A DNA stretch of 64,000 nt, from the NCBI GenBank assembly GCA_963281255.1, contig OY725488.1, positions 8,839,524-8,903,523 of the forward strand, in the 5' to 3' direction. Below the pieces are notes generated by a model, which saw only the letters and a program-made list of their open reading frames with translations, searched no databases and had not been told where the DNA came from. Numbering within the stretch: the stretch's first letter is position 1; each line of letters opens with the position of its first letter. Shown here piece by piece: positions 31,348 through 41,143 of the stretch. A program made the translations under genes and the position numbers. The stretch is from Aphrocallistes beatrix. Its lineage: Eukaryota > Porifera > Hexactinellida > Sceptrulophora > Aphrocallistidae.

Positions 31348-31594
31348 ATCTAGCCACCTGATTATTAGTGATGATGATAGCTAAGATAAAGTGATTAGCA
31401 AGAAATTGAGTCGAGTTGATAATTAGTCATTGAAAACGATACTGTCTTGGGAAGCACTGAAAAGGCATTCTATGCTGAAAATCAATTTTAATGAAGATAA
31501 TCATCCATAAATGTGGAAGCCCAAAAGTTAGCATAGAGTGGTTTAAATTTCATTATTAAGACTAATTAATTCATACACGAGAGCATGTATAGTA

Positions 31595-31764
31595 CAGTGG
31601 AACCTAACGGCCATTCCATATATGGAAGTCACCTGTACATAACGGCCACTTAAAAACAGTCCCGTCATCGATTTCCCATTACAATTAACCCCTATATAAC
31701 GGCCACCATACACAACAGTTATTTTGGCCAGTCCCTTGGGTGGCTGTTATAGACAGGTTCACTG
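31595..31764. mobile_element. pogo/mariner-type MITE, 170 bp
   Basis: Ends CAGTGGAACCTAACGGCC and GGCTGTTATAGACAGGTTCACTG flanked by TA. Internal 'ataacggcca' motifs recur. Same family as 42245-42653. Confidence 0.75.
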
Positions 31765-32553
31765 TATGTGAAATCTAACTAAAGGAATTATGTATAGCTA
31801 CGTTAGGAAAATTCCATTCATACTTGCCGACATGAATCCTGACTGTTTTGGCATAGTTGAATAGCATGATACAGGAGTAACAAAATAGTTGGGCATAAGT
31901 GGACAGAAAAGGTTGGAAAACCGCTGAATGACTACATTAAATATAGATATTAGTTGGAACATTATCAAACAATACATAATTGGAATCCCACGCTAGTTAT
32001 CGCACTACTGTACTGTAGATCATGCATGCCAATTAAAGGATTACCTAGGAGCGCGAGACGCTCCTTTAGCCGTATGATTTTAATCCAAAAAGTGTTTAGG
32101 AGTGTGAAAATTTAGAAAATTACCCAATTTACCCTATATTATAATGTTATTTATCGATTTAGGTGCATGAAAATTTATGGGTTTGAGATTAGGAGCGTAT
32201 CTATGGAAGTTTGTATAATACCCTGAAGCCAATCGTCCCGTTTTGGGAGACGTACTGCCCTTTTCAATGTTCTATTGTGCTTTTCAACAATTGTCCCGTT
32301 TTTACATAATTTTTCGGGGGGATTACTCGCTTTTATGGAATATTTAAATGTATAATTCTTTTCTATCGCATCTATTCCGCGAAATTCATCGCCGCGTCCT
32401 TTTATCGTGGCTCAAGTTGGCATGTATGATAGATAGAACAAAATAGAGGGAAATTTTGTATTACTTAATCGACTCCAAAATGAGCTGACATATCTGATGC
32501 GTAATAATGAATGAACTGAACGGGTGTGATTGTCTGTTCTTCATATTGGAGTC

Positions 32554-32695
32554 CAGTGTTTCCCGTAGAGCGCGTTAAGCGCGCTATTTAACGCGCTTCG
32601 CTTGTCGAAATAACGTGATTTGGTTGTTAAATAATGCAATTTACCGAATAAACCGCACAAGAATTAGCTTTCCAATATTCCTGAGGGAAACACTG
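32554..32695. mobile_element. hAT-like MITE, 142 bp
   Basis: Termini CAGTGTTTCCC and GGGAAACACTG form an 11-bp inverted repeat in hAT style. An inner GCGCGTTAAGCGCGC palindrome is present. The flanking 8-mers (TTGGAGTC and TAATAGGA) do not match, so the target duplication has decayed or the superfamily call is wrong. Confidence 0.5.
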
Positions 32696-32940
32696 TAATA
32701 GGACCTGACTGACCTGACTTAACAATTAGACAAGGCAAGTCTGCTATACCCTAACGGGCCTTACTGACCCATAATCCGAATTGGTATAACATAGAAATTA
32801 CAAATTTCATATCATGTGCAAATATCAGGATTATAATAATTAATAGATATCATCAAGGATTTATAACTAAATATGAAGCTTTGAAATAAAAATATTGATT
32901 ATACTAAATCGTGCAATAAATTCAATACATCTCAGCTGAT

Positions 32941-33711
32941 TCAATCATTCCTGTACGCTCTCTCTACCAGAAATGCGCGAAATATATTCCCTGCTAGACA
33001 GAGAAGAAACAAAGTCACGAGGATGTCATCAATAAGCCCGACAACCCCGAAAACACTCTCGGGAAGGAGATCCAGGGGAGAGATCAGGTAGATGAATATG
33101 GTGAGACACACAGTCAGTATCCTCAGGGCGTAGGTGAGGTGGAGCATACCAGGTGTGAAGAATGCTCTCCAGAGGTGTCTCAGGAGGGCGGGTGTGTCTA
33201 GAAGCTGCTCCATTAGACTCCTGGGTTCTCCAGAATGTCTGCGGTTGTAAGCCGCCACTTTATTCAGGTTCTCTTCATCTACGATGTACGCTTCTCTGGG
33301 CTGGGTGAGCATCAACAGCGTCACCCGACCTCTGCACATGGGGCATAGAGCAGGGTTGAAGTCCCCCACGTGAGTGCGGTACAGCATGAAGCAGTTTATA
33401 CAGAACAGATGTCCGCAGTTAGTCTCCACGGGGAGAGTCGGCCGGAGCATGCAGATCGGACAGACAGCGTCTGCTGGCAGCTCTCTCACATGGGGAACTG
33501 CCCTGGCGTTTCCGATTGCTAGGTCGTTCCTAACAGCTTCTACTTGAGGGAGAATTTCGGGATGGATTTCTCTAAATCTTTTTGACTGTATATATAGCAA
33601 GATCGCAGTGAGAATCAGCAGAAGAGAGGCAAAGAGCGTAGAATTAATTATTTCTGGAGAGAACCCTTCAATGGGAACAAAATTGTAACTGAAAAGTGAT
33701 TCTAATTTCAT
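32941..33711 (-). CDS. RNF170: E3 ubiquitin ligase RNF170-like
   Basis: A 256-residue membrane RING protein. A luminal N-terminus and TM1 (about 19-42, NSTLFASLLLILTAILLYIQSK) precede a C3HC4 RING finger (about 87-130, CPICM...CGHLFCINCF...CPMCRG) with a basic stretch. The C-terminal half (DUF1232-like, about 175-245) has two hydrophobic segments including LISPLDLLPESVFGVVGLIDDILV. TM-RING-DUF1232 is the RNF170 layout; in mammals it is an ER ligase that ubiquitinates activated IP3 receptors. Human RNF170 is about 258 residues. The start is ATG at 33711; a second ATG at 33753 would add 14 residues without family similarity. Minus strand, no introns. Confidence 0.92.
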   Translation of the reverse strand: MKLESLFSYNFVPIEGFSPEIINSTLFASLLLILTAILLYIQSKRFREIHPEILPQVEAVRNDLAIGNARAVPHVRELPADAVCPICMLRPTLPVETNCGHLFCINCFMLYRTHVGDFNPALCPMCRGRVTLLMLTQPREAYIVDEENLNKVAAYNRRHSGEPRSLMEQLLDTPALLRHLWRAFFTPGMLHLTYALRILTVCLTIFIYLISPLDLLPESVFGVVGLIDDILVTLFLLCLAGNIFRAFLVERAYRND

Positions 33712-34067
33712 TTTGTAACTAATACAAGAGTCAGTAATAACTAATTGATACATACATGTACTGCTCAAGTACAAAGGATATTAGTGTATGGCGCATGTAC
33801 TGATTAGAGGATGATAACCTGATTAGTAATGTTACTTATGGATAAAAGGCTGTGGTGACGTATGTATAACCTACTGATACAACAGTTTGCATCTGCATTA
33901 GATGTGTAAGTTTAATTCATAAGTCTTCCTATTATGAGCAAATGTTGGGACCTCTTGAAGATTCTAATACACGGGACTGTATACCTAATAACCTATCTAG
34001 TATATCCACTAGCGGATCCAGAATTCTCAAAAAGGGGGGGGGGGCCCAAAAGAAAAATTTACTTCTA

Positions 34068-34645
34068 TACAAGCGCGCTTCGCTTGCTTGCGCTGCTCGG
34101 CTTTCGGACACTGCGTGTCCGCAGAGTCATTTATTTATCATACAGACCTGAAAATATTTTAATATGAAATAGAATCGTGTGAATCGCATTATAAAAGTCT
34201 GAAACCGTAAACTGGGGCGACTTTGGCCCTAAGAGGTGACTTTGTCCCACAATAGCAATTTTAATAAAATGTACCCAAACTTATGAATCAATGTAATCAC
34301 ATTGAAAATATGTTGAATGAAACTCTCAATATAGCCAAAGGTATTTAAACCGCAATATAAGTTTTTGAGTATATTTTATTAAAATTGCTATTGTGGGACA
34401 AAGTCACCTCTTAGGGCCAAAGTCGCCCCAGTTTACGGTAATTGATTGGTTCTCACATGAACCAATGAATTTCAATCACAAATAGTCCTTTTGATTGTAT
34501 GCATTAGTCACTACTGTTTGATCCCAATGTATTTGCATTATAAAAGAAACGAATTTCATTGGTCAGCACAATTTGTCACCTATCTCGGCGAGGTGTGAAG
34601 ATTTCGCTAAGATCTTCGAACTTAATCGTAGACTCATTACTATAT
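34068..34645 (-). mobile_element. Helitron-like repeat interrupted by a MITE
   Basis: Begins with CAAGCGCGCTTCGCTTGCTTGCGC and the hairpin CGGACACTGCGTGTCCG (34111-34127), then continues after the MITE through 'AACCAATGAATTTCAATCAC' and 'TTTGTCACCTATCTCGGCG' to GATCTTCGAAC. The same order is seen inverted at 9440-9580 and 19390-19500. Confidence 0.5.
34205..34438. mobile_element. MITE with about 70-bp perfect inverted ends
   Basis: Starts CCGTAAACTGGGGCGACTTT and ends with the exact reverse complement AAAGTCGCCCCAGTTTACGG. Arms continue through GGCCCTAAGAGGTGACTTTG to about 70 bp. TA follows the right end; the left flank reads AA, so the target duplication is uncertain. Arm identity suggests recent insertion. 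Confidence 0.75.
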
Positions 34646-34760
34646 TTCATGAGTTCATTCGGAAGGGTAAAATTATAGAAATAACATAAGCATCAAATCA
34701 GTCTATGTTCGAGTATATTCAAACTAGATCTATGTTCCAATTAATAAACCAAACATAATA

Positions 34761-35613
34761 TCACGTTAAAGCTAGGAAATCGATGCTCAATTCTGGATAA
34801 TTAGTTGTGTTAATACATATCAACTTCTGTCCTGAATGGTCCATGACAATATTCTTAAATTGAAAGAATTGTATCTTTCCAATCTCATCAGGCCACGCTT
34901 GTATGTCAGACAGAGTTTCTCCATTATATCTTAGAACTGAATTATTAGTGCATAAATAATACTGACCTTTACTGTCTAAAGCGAAGGTGGATGGCAGTAG
35001 CGATATCTGGGTACATTGGAACGTAGAAAGATGGATTCCGTTTTTGGAAAGGATAGTAATGGTAGGCATTGAATTCTGATTGGAGAGAATATGGAGATTA
35101 TTCTCATGCAAAAGAATATCAGTTGTGCGTCCTTCTTCTCCCTTTACAATTTCGAAAAGTTGAGGTTTTATTTCATGAATTAGAGCCAAGACATATTTGT
35201 TTCTACATACAAATATGCCATCATGGTCTACTACAAGCTGAGTAGATGTGATATCTTCTGTCTTGTCATCAGAAATAATTTCCTTCCCACTGATTCCGAA
35301 TACACTGACAAGTTCTGCATTGAAAGTAAACACATATATGTACAATTCTCAATGCTCTGTTTGGAATAAATATCAGATTATTGTAAATCGCCACTTCATG
35401 AACACTGTAGCATATATCTGTCTGTGTTTCACAATACGGTACGAGTGCTCCAATTAAGCTTGTTACAGTTCTTTCGAAGTATAATTCCCCCTCAGGGCTA
35501 TAGACGCATAATCTGTCGTGAGTAGGTTTACATGCACCAACGGCAATGGTCCCAACTATTCGACCTGTCTCAGAATCAGCAGCTATTGAGGTGGTCCCAA
35601 AGCTACCGCCCAT
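34761..35613 (-). pseudogene. NHL-like beta-propeller gene, copy 1, frameshifted
   Basis: Colinear with the six intact copies downstream in the array, but the stretch around 35331-35348 reads CACATATATGTACAATTC where the others read CACATATACAATTC. The 4-bp gain shifts the frame after about residue 92, so two overlapping open segments remain (35613-35269 and 35345-34761). The start region reads MGGSFGTTSIAADSETG, diverged at residues 4-6 from the rest. Otherwise it retains the STQLVVDHDGIFVCRNK and FALDSKGQYYLCTNNSV blade motifs. It could be a recent pseudogene, or an intron could hide the shift, but no GT-AG pair of sensible size is visible there. Confidence 0.8.
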
Positions 35614-35799
35614 CTAAAATTCAGTCCAAATTACCTGTCTAAAACTGCACCAAAAGCATAAGCAAGGCTCTACCATTCAATCAATTCAGTGGGCGGGATT
35701 AGCTTGACCGTGAACAATTTATACGAGTACATTAAAACTCTAAGATTGCCAACCACGCAGGATAAATCTTAAGAGTGTACTATATACACTATATATATA

Positions 35800-35835
<36 letters not shown>

Positions 35836-36187
35836 GACGCTTATAGTTGTATTCGAATAGAGTGTAAATTAGACATAAATTAGCTGAAAAAAGTTGGTCG
35901 GATAAAAATATTCTGGGAGTCAAACATTTTTAAAAATCAGGGCCATAGACACCGATACGGTCGGACTGGTCTCAAACCGGACTATTTTTTAGTCCCAACC
36001 GGACCACTCCACACTTTCCTTGAATTCCATCAATATTTAATTCAGTTGGACAAGGTTTACTTGGACAGAATTTTCATGAGTTCATTCGGGATAAAAATAT
36101 ATAAATAACATAAGCATCAAATCAGTCTATGTTCGAATATATTCAAACTAGAATTATGTTCTAATTAATAGCAAACCAAACATAATA

Positions 36188-37039
36188 TCACGTTAAAGCT
36201 AGGAAATCGATGCTTAATTCTGGATCTTTAGTTGTGTTAATACATATCAACTTCTGTCCTGAATGGTCCATGGCAATTTTCTTATTAAATTGCATGAATT
36301 GCATCTTTCCAATCTCATCAGGCCACGCTTGTATGTCAGACAGAGTTTCTCCATTATATTTTAGAACTGAATTATTAGTGCATAAATAATACTGACCTTT
36401 ACTGTCTAAAGCGAAGGTGGTTGGCTGTAGCGATGTCTGGGTACATTGGAACGTAGAAAGATGGGTTCCGTTTTTGGAAAGGATAGTAATGGTAGGCATT
36501 GAATTCTGATTGGAGAGAATATGGAGATTATTCTCATGCAAAAGGATATCAGTTGTGCGTCCTTCTTCTCCTTTTACAATTTCGAAAAGTTGAGGTTTTA
36601 TTTCATGAATCAGAGCCAAGACATATTTGTTTCTACATACAAATATGCCATCATGGTCTACTACAAGCTGAGTAGATGTGATATCTTCTGTCTTGTCATC
36701 AGAAATAATTTCCTTTTCACTGATTCCGAATGCACTGACAAGTTCTGCATTGAAAGTAAACACATATACAATTCTCAATGCTCTGTTCGGAATAAATATC
36801 AGATTATTGTAAATCGCCACTCCTTGAACACTGTAGTATATATCTGTCTGTGTTTCACAATACGGTATGAGTGCTCCAATTAAGCTTGTTACATTTCTTT
36901 CGAAGTATAATTCCCCCTCAGGGCTATAGACGCATAATCTGTCATGAGTAGGTTTACATGCACCAACGGCAATGGTCCCAACTATTCGACCTGTCTCAGA
37001 ATCAGCAGCTATTGAGGTGGTCACTAACATACCGCCCAT
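36188..37039 (-). CDS. NHL-like beta-propeller protein, copy 2
   Basis: A 283-residue protein built of repeated blade-like units in NHL/SMP-30 style: TTSIAADSETGRIVGTIAVG (about 7-26), GVAIYNNLIFIPN...VYVFTFNAELVSAFG (about 73-105), TQLVVDHDGIFVCRNK (about 124-139), TDILLHENNLHIL, TTFALDSKGQYYLCTNNSVLKYNGE (about 203-228) and IAMDHSGQKLICIN. These [hydrophobic]-D-x-x-G-x-[hydrophobic] motifs point to a six-bladed propeller; that fold is inferred. No signal peptide, TM segment or partner domain (RING, B-box) is present, unlike TRIM-NHL proteins. TTTTAG precedes the ATG directly, so an upstream noncoding or coding exon is likely. This copy alone has an extra Asn (QFNKKIAMD). Function unknown. 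Confidence 0.75.
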   Translation of the reverse strand: MGGMLVTTSIAADSETGRIVGTIAVGACKPTHDRLCVYSPEGELYFERNVTSLIGALIPYCETQTDIYYSVQGVAIYNNLIFIPNRALRIVYVFTFNAELVSAFGISEKEIISDDKTEDITSTQLVVDHDGIFVCRNKYVLALIHEIKPQLFEIVKGEEGRTTDILLHENNLHILSNQNSMPTITILSKNGTHLSTFQCTQTSLQPTTFALDSKGQYYLCTNNSVLKYNGETLSDIQAWPDEIGKMQFMQFNKKIAMDHSGQKLICINTTKDPELSIDFLALT

Positions 37040-37297
37040 CTAAAATTCAGTTTAAAGTACCTGTCTAAAGACTGCACTAAGTTAATGATAAAAGCATAAG
37101 CAAGGCTCTACCATTCAATCAATTCAGTGGGCAGGATTAGCTTTGACCGTGACCTACTGTCAGGGTCTAATAGCCACCAAATTCTAAATACGATATATAA
37201 ATAGACCAGTATTTCATAAAATTTGGTGGATATCGCCACCAAACCACCAGATTGGTCGAGCACTGTTATCCAGCCTTCAGTATCCACCTCCTCAAGG

Positions 37298-37889
37298 CAG
37301 GGTTGCCGTGGGAATGAGATTCCAATTCTCATTCCCATAGAATTCCTGTGGGAATCCCCATAGCAAACCTACCAACCCCTCTTGAAAATTTCCCTGGATT
37401 TGGGAGTGAAATCCCTGGATTTCAATGGTAAATCCCTGGATGTTATCAGATTTTTAATTTTAATAACTAAATTAGCATGAATCAATAGACAGGTTAAATT
37501 TCGAAATTCGCGATCCAGGGAATTTCCGGGATTTTAAATAAAGGCCGAATATATGTAATTAAAGATTTCGAAAAGGACAAGTAAACTATTTAAAGAAAGG
37601 TACATCGTATATAATGTAATCTTACGCGTTCGAAATTCGTGAGTCCAGGAAATTTTCCAGGATCCTTGAAGACTTGCTAAATAATGAGTAACATAAAATT
37701 ACAATAAAATCAATAAACTATATTCCATTAATGGAAATTATTCTAGGTTAGTTTAAAGCTCAAAATCCCTGGATCCCTGGATCATAAGTCATTTCCCTGG
37801 ATAATCCAGGGATCCCTGGAGGGTTGGTAAGTATGCCATAGGAACCCTGTGGGAATCCCCACGGGGCAAAAAGTCCCACGGCAACCCTG
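37298..37889. mobile_element. hAT-type MITE with CCTCAAGG target duplication (propeller unit 2)
   Basis: Termini CAGGGTTGCCGTGGGA and TCCCACGGCAACCCTG are inverted repeats, flanked on both sides by CCTCAAGG (37290-37297 and 37890-37897). 8-bp duplications and CAGGG ends fit hAT. The propeller units at 52458-52465 and 60249-60256 have a single uninterrupted CCTCAAGG, i.e. empty sites. Internally it has many CCCTGGAT direct and inverted motifs. Confidence 0.9.
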
Positions 37890-38051
37890 CCTCAAGGGGG
37901 GGCTAGCACCCCCTGAAAAAAGTTTACACCTTCTTAGCCCCCTCTGAGACACCCGGGAGACCGGGTACTACCCGGCATTCCCTCTGGGCCGCCCGGCCAT
38001 TGCCGGGTAACCGGGTGGGTTACGACGCCTATGCATGGATGCCATCGAAGT

Positions 38052-38911
38052 CACGGGTGTAATATTTCAACGAAAATTTGAGAAAAATTACCAATGCAAA
38101 CCACCTCTATAACAATGTTTTAGGATGTCTATAGCATAAGAATCTCGGGTTATCTCACTCTGGTCACGTCAGAATTTTTAAATTTTCGTCTTTTTCACAG
38201 GTGTCATTATGTATATATTTGAAATTTTTATTTTGTTTATTCTAAGCGGAAGAAAGATTGAATGGGTATTTATAGCATTAAGAATGGACAGAAATACAAT
38301 GTATATTGTATTAAGGTGATCATTTAAGACTTGTCAGTTCACTCTTATCCTATTCTTTAAATTTATTTCAATTTTTGCTAAAATTTATACTTGTATTTCG
38401 TCTTTCATTAACATACCTTGAAAGACTACTTAAAATTAATGTTAAAATAGTGAAGAAGTGATTCTACTTCATTCGGGAGCATTTATGATATAACAGAATA
38501 TCATATATGATGCTTCTGAAACATTTTTCACAAAACTATACTTGATTTCCCATGTCGGCCATTCAATTTCGGACGAAAATGAAATTGAGGATTTTATGTA
38601 TATTTTACAGTTGTACGCTAGACCTTTAAATTTTAGTTGTTAATATAAAAATGCACTTTTGACTGGTAAATATTTAATCTTTCAACAATATTGGATATGG
38701 TACTGTCTCCTGATTCAGAACAGGAGGATATTAATTTCTATTGTGAGCCTACATTTAATGAAATATCAATTGTCAATCGGAGTCACTCTCATCCGAGTTT
38801 TCAGAGTCAGTCAACCAGTTATGTAGTTCTATTCTTTCTTCATCGTGCTCATTTGATTCGCTTTCAAATTCTTGTGTATTGTTAGCCTCTTCATCCGTAT
38901 TTTCTAAAGAC
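38052..38911. repeat. left arm of the foldback transposon
   Basis: Inverted copy of 39968-40830. The arm includes coding sequence: the acidic C-terminus of the internal gene (ending ...NWLTDSENSDESDSD) is encoded here on the minus strand. The two arms differ by a 6-bp indel (CAAATTC versus CAAATTCAAAATC) and scattered changes near the inner boundary. Confidence 0.85.
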
Positions 38912-39929
38912 CTTTGTGCCCTATCCCAATTTAAGTTATAGTTGTATGTTACCATACAACCAACAAGACGTTGAGAAAATAATGGATTTTCAGCCCTAGT
39001 CTTGAATCGAAGATCCCATACCTTTTGCAGTCTGGAATGTAGCATTTCCCCGCTTTGCTCGACCAAGATGTCCTAGTCTTTGAATATCTCGAGCAGATTC
39101 AATGCTCAATTGCTTTAGTACTGGACTTTTTCTACCATCATATTTGATTGTTGTTATTGCCAGTCTGTTGAGACTGGTTGAGACCAATTAATGGCTTGCA
39201 TGGATTAGAATGAATATCTTTTTTTAATGTGTCTTTGATATAACCAGCTGCTAATTTACTTGTAAACCCTCGTGCTTCTACTCTCTCCGCAAAATGCTTT
39301 CCAGCTTCTGGTGAACTGTGGGGGTGTTTTAGGATATTTCTACAAAATTTATCGTTGTGATTTTAAAGAAATTTTCCACATTTACTACACATTGTTCTAC
39401 ATGGTGACTGTTCTAGAGGTCTGCCTGGTTTAGGACCATGAGTTTTAAGTTTGACCATGTAGTTGTTAAGGCAAGAGCCATTAATTTGGCAAACATGGCA
39501 ACGATTATCTGATGTACAACCTGTAATTCTACGAGTACTATATTGTTGATCTTCGATAATTGGTAGAATCTCGAGATTTTTACGGTCCTTCTCGAATTTT
39601 TCCAAAGTTAATTTCCCAGTTTCCAGATTAGCAAGACGAGTACGACAGCCAGAGCAAAGAACTTTAGGCTTAGTCATATCAGAAATTTCTACCTTGAAAT
39701 GTATCTGATAAAATTTCAGAGCTCTTTCTACTACCAGTTGGGTAGGTGGTTTGCGAATGGATTCCTTGGGGATAGTTTGGGAAGAAAGTCGATTGAAACA
39801 AAACCGACAAAGACGATATAAACTATCAATATGATAATTATCAAAAAGATCAGAAATTTCATTTGGAATATCCATAGATGAGCAATAAAATACTAATTTG
39901 TACAATATAATTTCTAAGAATTTCGACAT
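38773..39929 (-). pseudogene. transposon protein with RAG1-N-terminal-like zinc motifs, disrupted
   Basis: Minus strand. The first open part (39929-39363, 188 codons) has LYRLCRFC, then about 50 residues later FKVEISDMTKPKVLCSGC, then NRCHVCQINGSC and finally CRTMCSKC. This C-x2-C ... hP..fC-x2-C ... C-x2-C order is the one found upstream of the RING in RAG1 (LCRIC ... FRIDV ... FCHNC ... CDIC), in the region also present in molluscan N-RAG-TP-type transposons. An in-frame TAA at 39363-39365 is followed in the same frame by HNDKFCRNILKHP; two frame changes near 39150-39190 and 39000-39060 lead to an acidic C-terminus. No DDE catalytic core, RING or RAG2-like part is visible. Start ATG is at 39929, or more simply 39875 (MDIPNEIS). 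Similarity is from motif reading only. Confidence 0.6.
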
Positions 39930-39967
39930 TTATCGTAAGATATTGAATAGGAAAACCGAGAAAATAC

Positions 39968-40830
39968 ATCAGAAAATACGGATGAAGAATCTAATAACGC
40001 ACAAGATTTTGAATTTGAAAGCGAATCAAATGAGCACGATGAAGAAAGAATAGAACTACATAACTGGTTGACTGACTCTGAAAACTCGGATGAGAGTGAC
40101 TCCGATTGACAATTGATATTTCATTAAATGTAGGCTCACAATAGAAATTAATATCCTCCTGTTCTGAATCAGGAGACAGTACCATATCCAATATTGTTGA
40201 AAGATTAAATATTTACCAGTCAAAAGTGCATTTTTATATTAACAACTAAAATTTAAAGGTCTAGCGTACAACTGTAAAATATACATAAAATCCTCAATTT
40301 CATTTTCGTCCGAAATTGAATGGCCGACATGGGAAATCAAGTATAGTTTTGTGAAAAATGTTTCAGAAGCATCATATATGATATTCTGTTATATCATAAA
40401 TGCTCCCGAATGAAGTAGAATCACTTCTTCACTATTTTAACATTAATTTTAAGTAGTCTTTCAAGGTATGTTAATGAAAGACGAAATACAAGTATAAATT
40501 TTAGCAAAAATTGAAATAAATTTAAAGAATAGGATAAGAGTGAACTGACAAGTCTTAAATGATCACCTTAATACAATATACATTGTATTTCTGTCCATTC
40601 TTAATGCTATAAATACCCATTCAATCTTTCTTCCGCTTAGAATAAACAAAATAAAAATTTCAAATATATACATAATGACACCTGTGAAAAAGACGAAAAT
40701 TTAAAAATTCTGACGTGACCAGAGTGAGATAACCCGAGATTCTTATGCTATAGACATCCTAAAACATTGTTATAGAGGTGGTTTGCATTGGTAATTTTTC
40801 TCAAATTTTCGTTGAAATATTACACCCGTG
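39968..40830. repeat. right arm of the foldback transposon
   Basis: Reverse complement of the left arm; on the plus strand it carries an inverted duplicate of the gene's acidic 3' end (stop at about 40108-40110). The internal gene starts only about 40 bp inside the arm, so the original 5' end of the transposon seems to have been replaced by an inverted copy of its 3' end. Confidence 0.85.
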
Positions 40831-40842
40831 CTTAAGTCCATT

Positions 40843-41065
40843 GAATTTATACGAGATAAGATTGTCAACCACGCAGGATACCTCCTAACACGGTATTACC
40901 AGGCACCGTGTTATTTAGTTATTTCGGTTGAGGAATTTTTCAGAGAAAATTCAGGTTGCGCAGGGCCTAACACAAAATTAAGTTAGGTTTGTGATTTGGC
41001 TCTGAGTGACTTGTATATGTTCAGAAAAATTGAATTCCTTACTATTAAAACTCGATTAATGTGTA

Positions 41066-41066
<1 letters not shown>
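40843..41066. repeat. dispersed repeat, inverted copy at 50085-50308
   Basis: The block from 'TTGAATTTATACGAG' through 'ACCAGGCACCGTGTTATTTA' and 'GCCTAACACAAAATTAAGTT' to 'CTATTAAAACTCGATTAATG' recurs at 53640-53840 and 60395-60600 (direct), 45848-45945 (part) and 50085-50308 (inverted). It usually ends in a (TA)n tract. It flanks the propeller units and may be part of the duplicated segment. Confidence 0.7.

Positions 41067-41068
<2 letters not shown>

Positions 41069-41135
<67 letters not shown>
41069..41135. repeat. (TA)n microsatellite
   Basis: About 32 TA units; a shorter tract follows at 41174-41190. Similar tracts occur at 35797-35830, 42653-42699, 50037-50080 and 57917-57975. Confidence 0.95.

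Positions 41136-41143
<8 letters not shown>

Larger units (their letters stand above)
31158..32940. other. TE-rich spacer between centrin-like and RNF170 genes
   Basis: Contains a (GA)n tract, a pogo-type MITE and a hAT-like MITE listed separately. The remainder is AT-rich with no supportable gene. Confidence 0.5.
38052..40830 (-). mobile_element. foldback DNA transposon with CAC ends and a RAG1-N-terminus-like gene
   Basis: A 2779-bp element with termini CACGGGTGTAATATTTCAAC and the exact inverse GTTGAAATATTACACCCGTG. Arms of about 860 bp (38052-38911 and 39968-40830) are nearly identical. The empty site is visible at about 60371-60400 (GCCATCGAAGTCCATTGAAT). The filled site reads CGAAGT-element-CTTAAGTCCATTG, so AAGT is duplicated with three extra bases (CTT) at the right junction; a 4-bp duplication would suit CACTA/Chapaev-like elements and a 5-bp one RAG/Transib. 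The interior carries a decayed zinc-finger gene on the minus strand. The inserted element lies in the repeat flanking the propeller array. Confidence 0.85.

Noticed and set aside
36521..36883. A 120-codon antisense frame conserved in most propeller copies
   Set aside because: Conserved only because the sense gene is nearly identical there; it lacks domain features and is shortened in copy 6 and absent in copy 1.
38691..38885. Small plus-strand frame repeated at 39991-40191 on the other strand
   Set aside because: It is the antisense of the acidic C-terminal coding in the two transposon arms, repeated because the arms are inverted copies.
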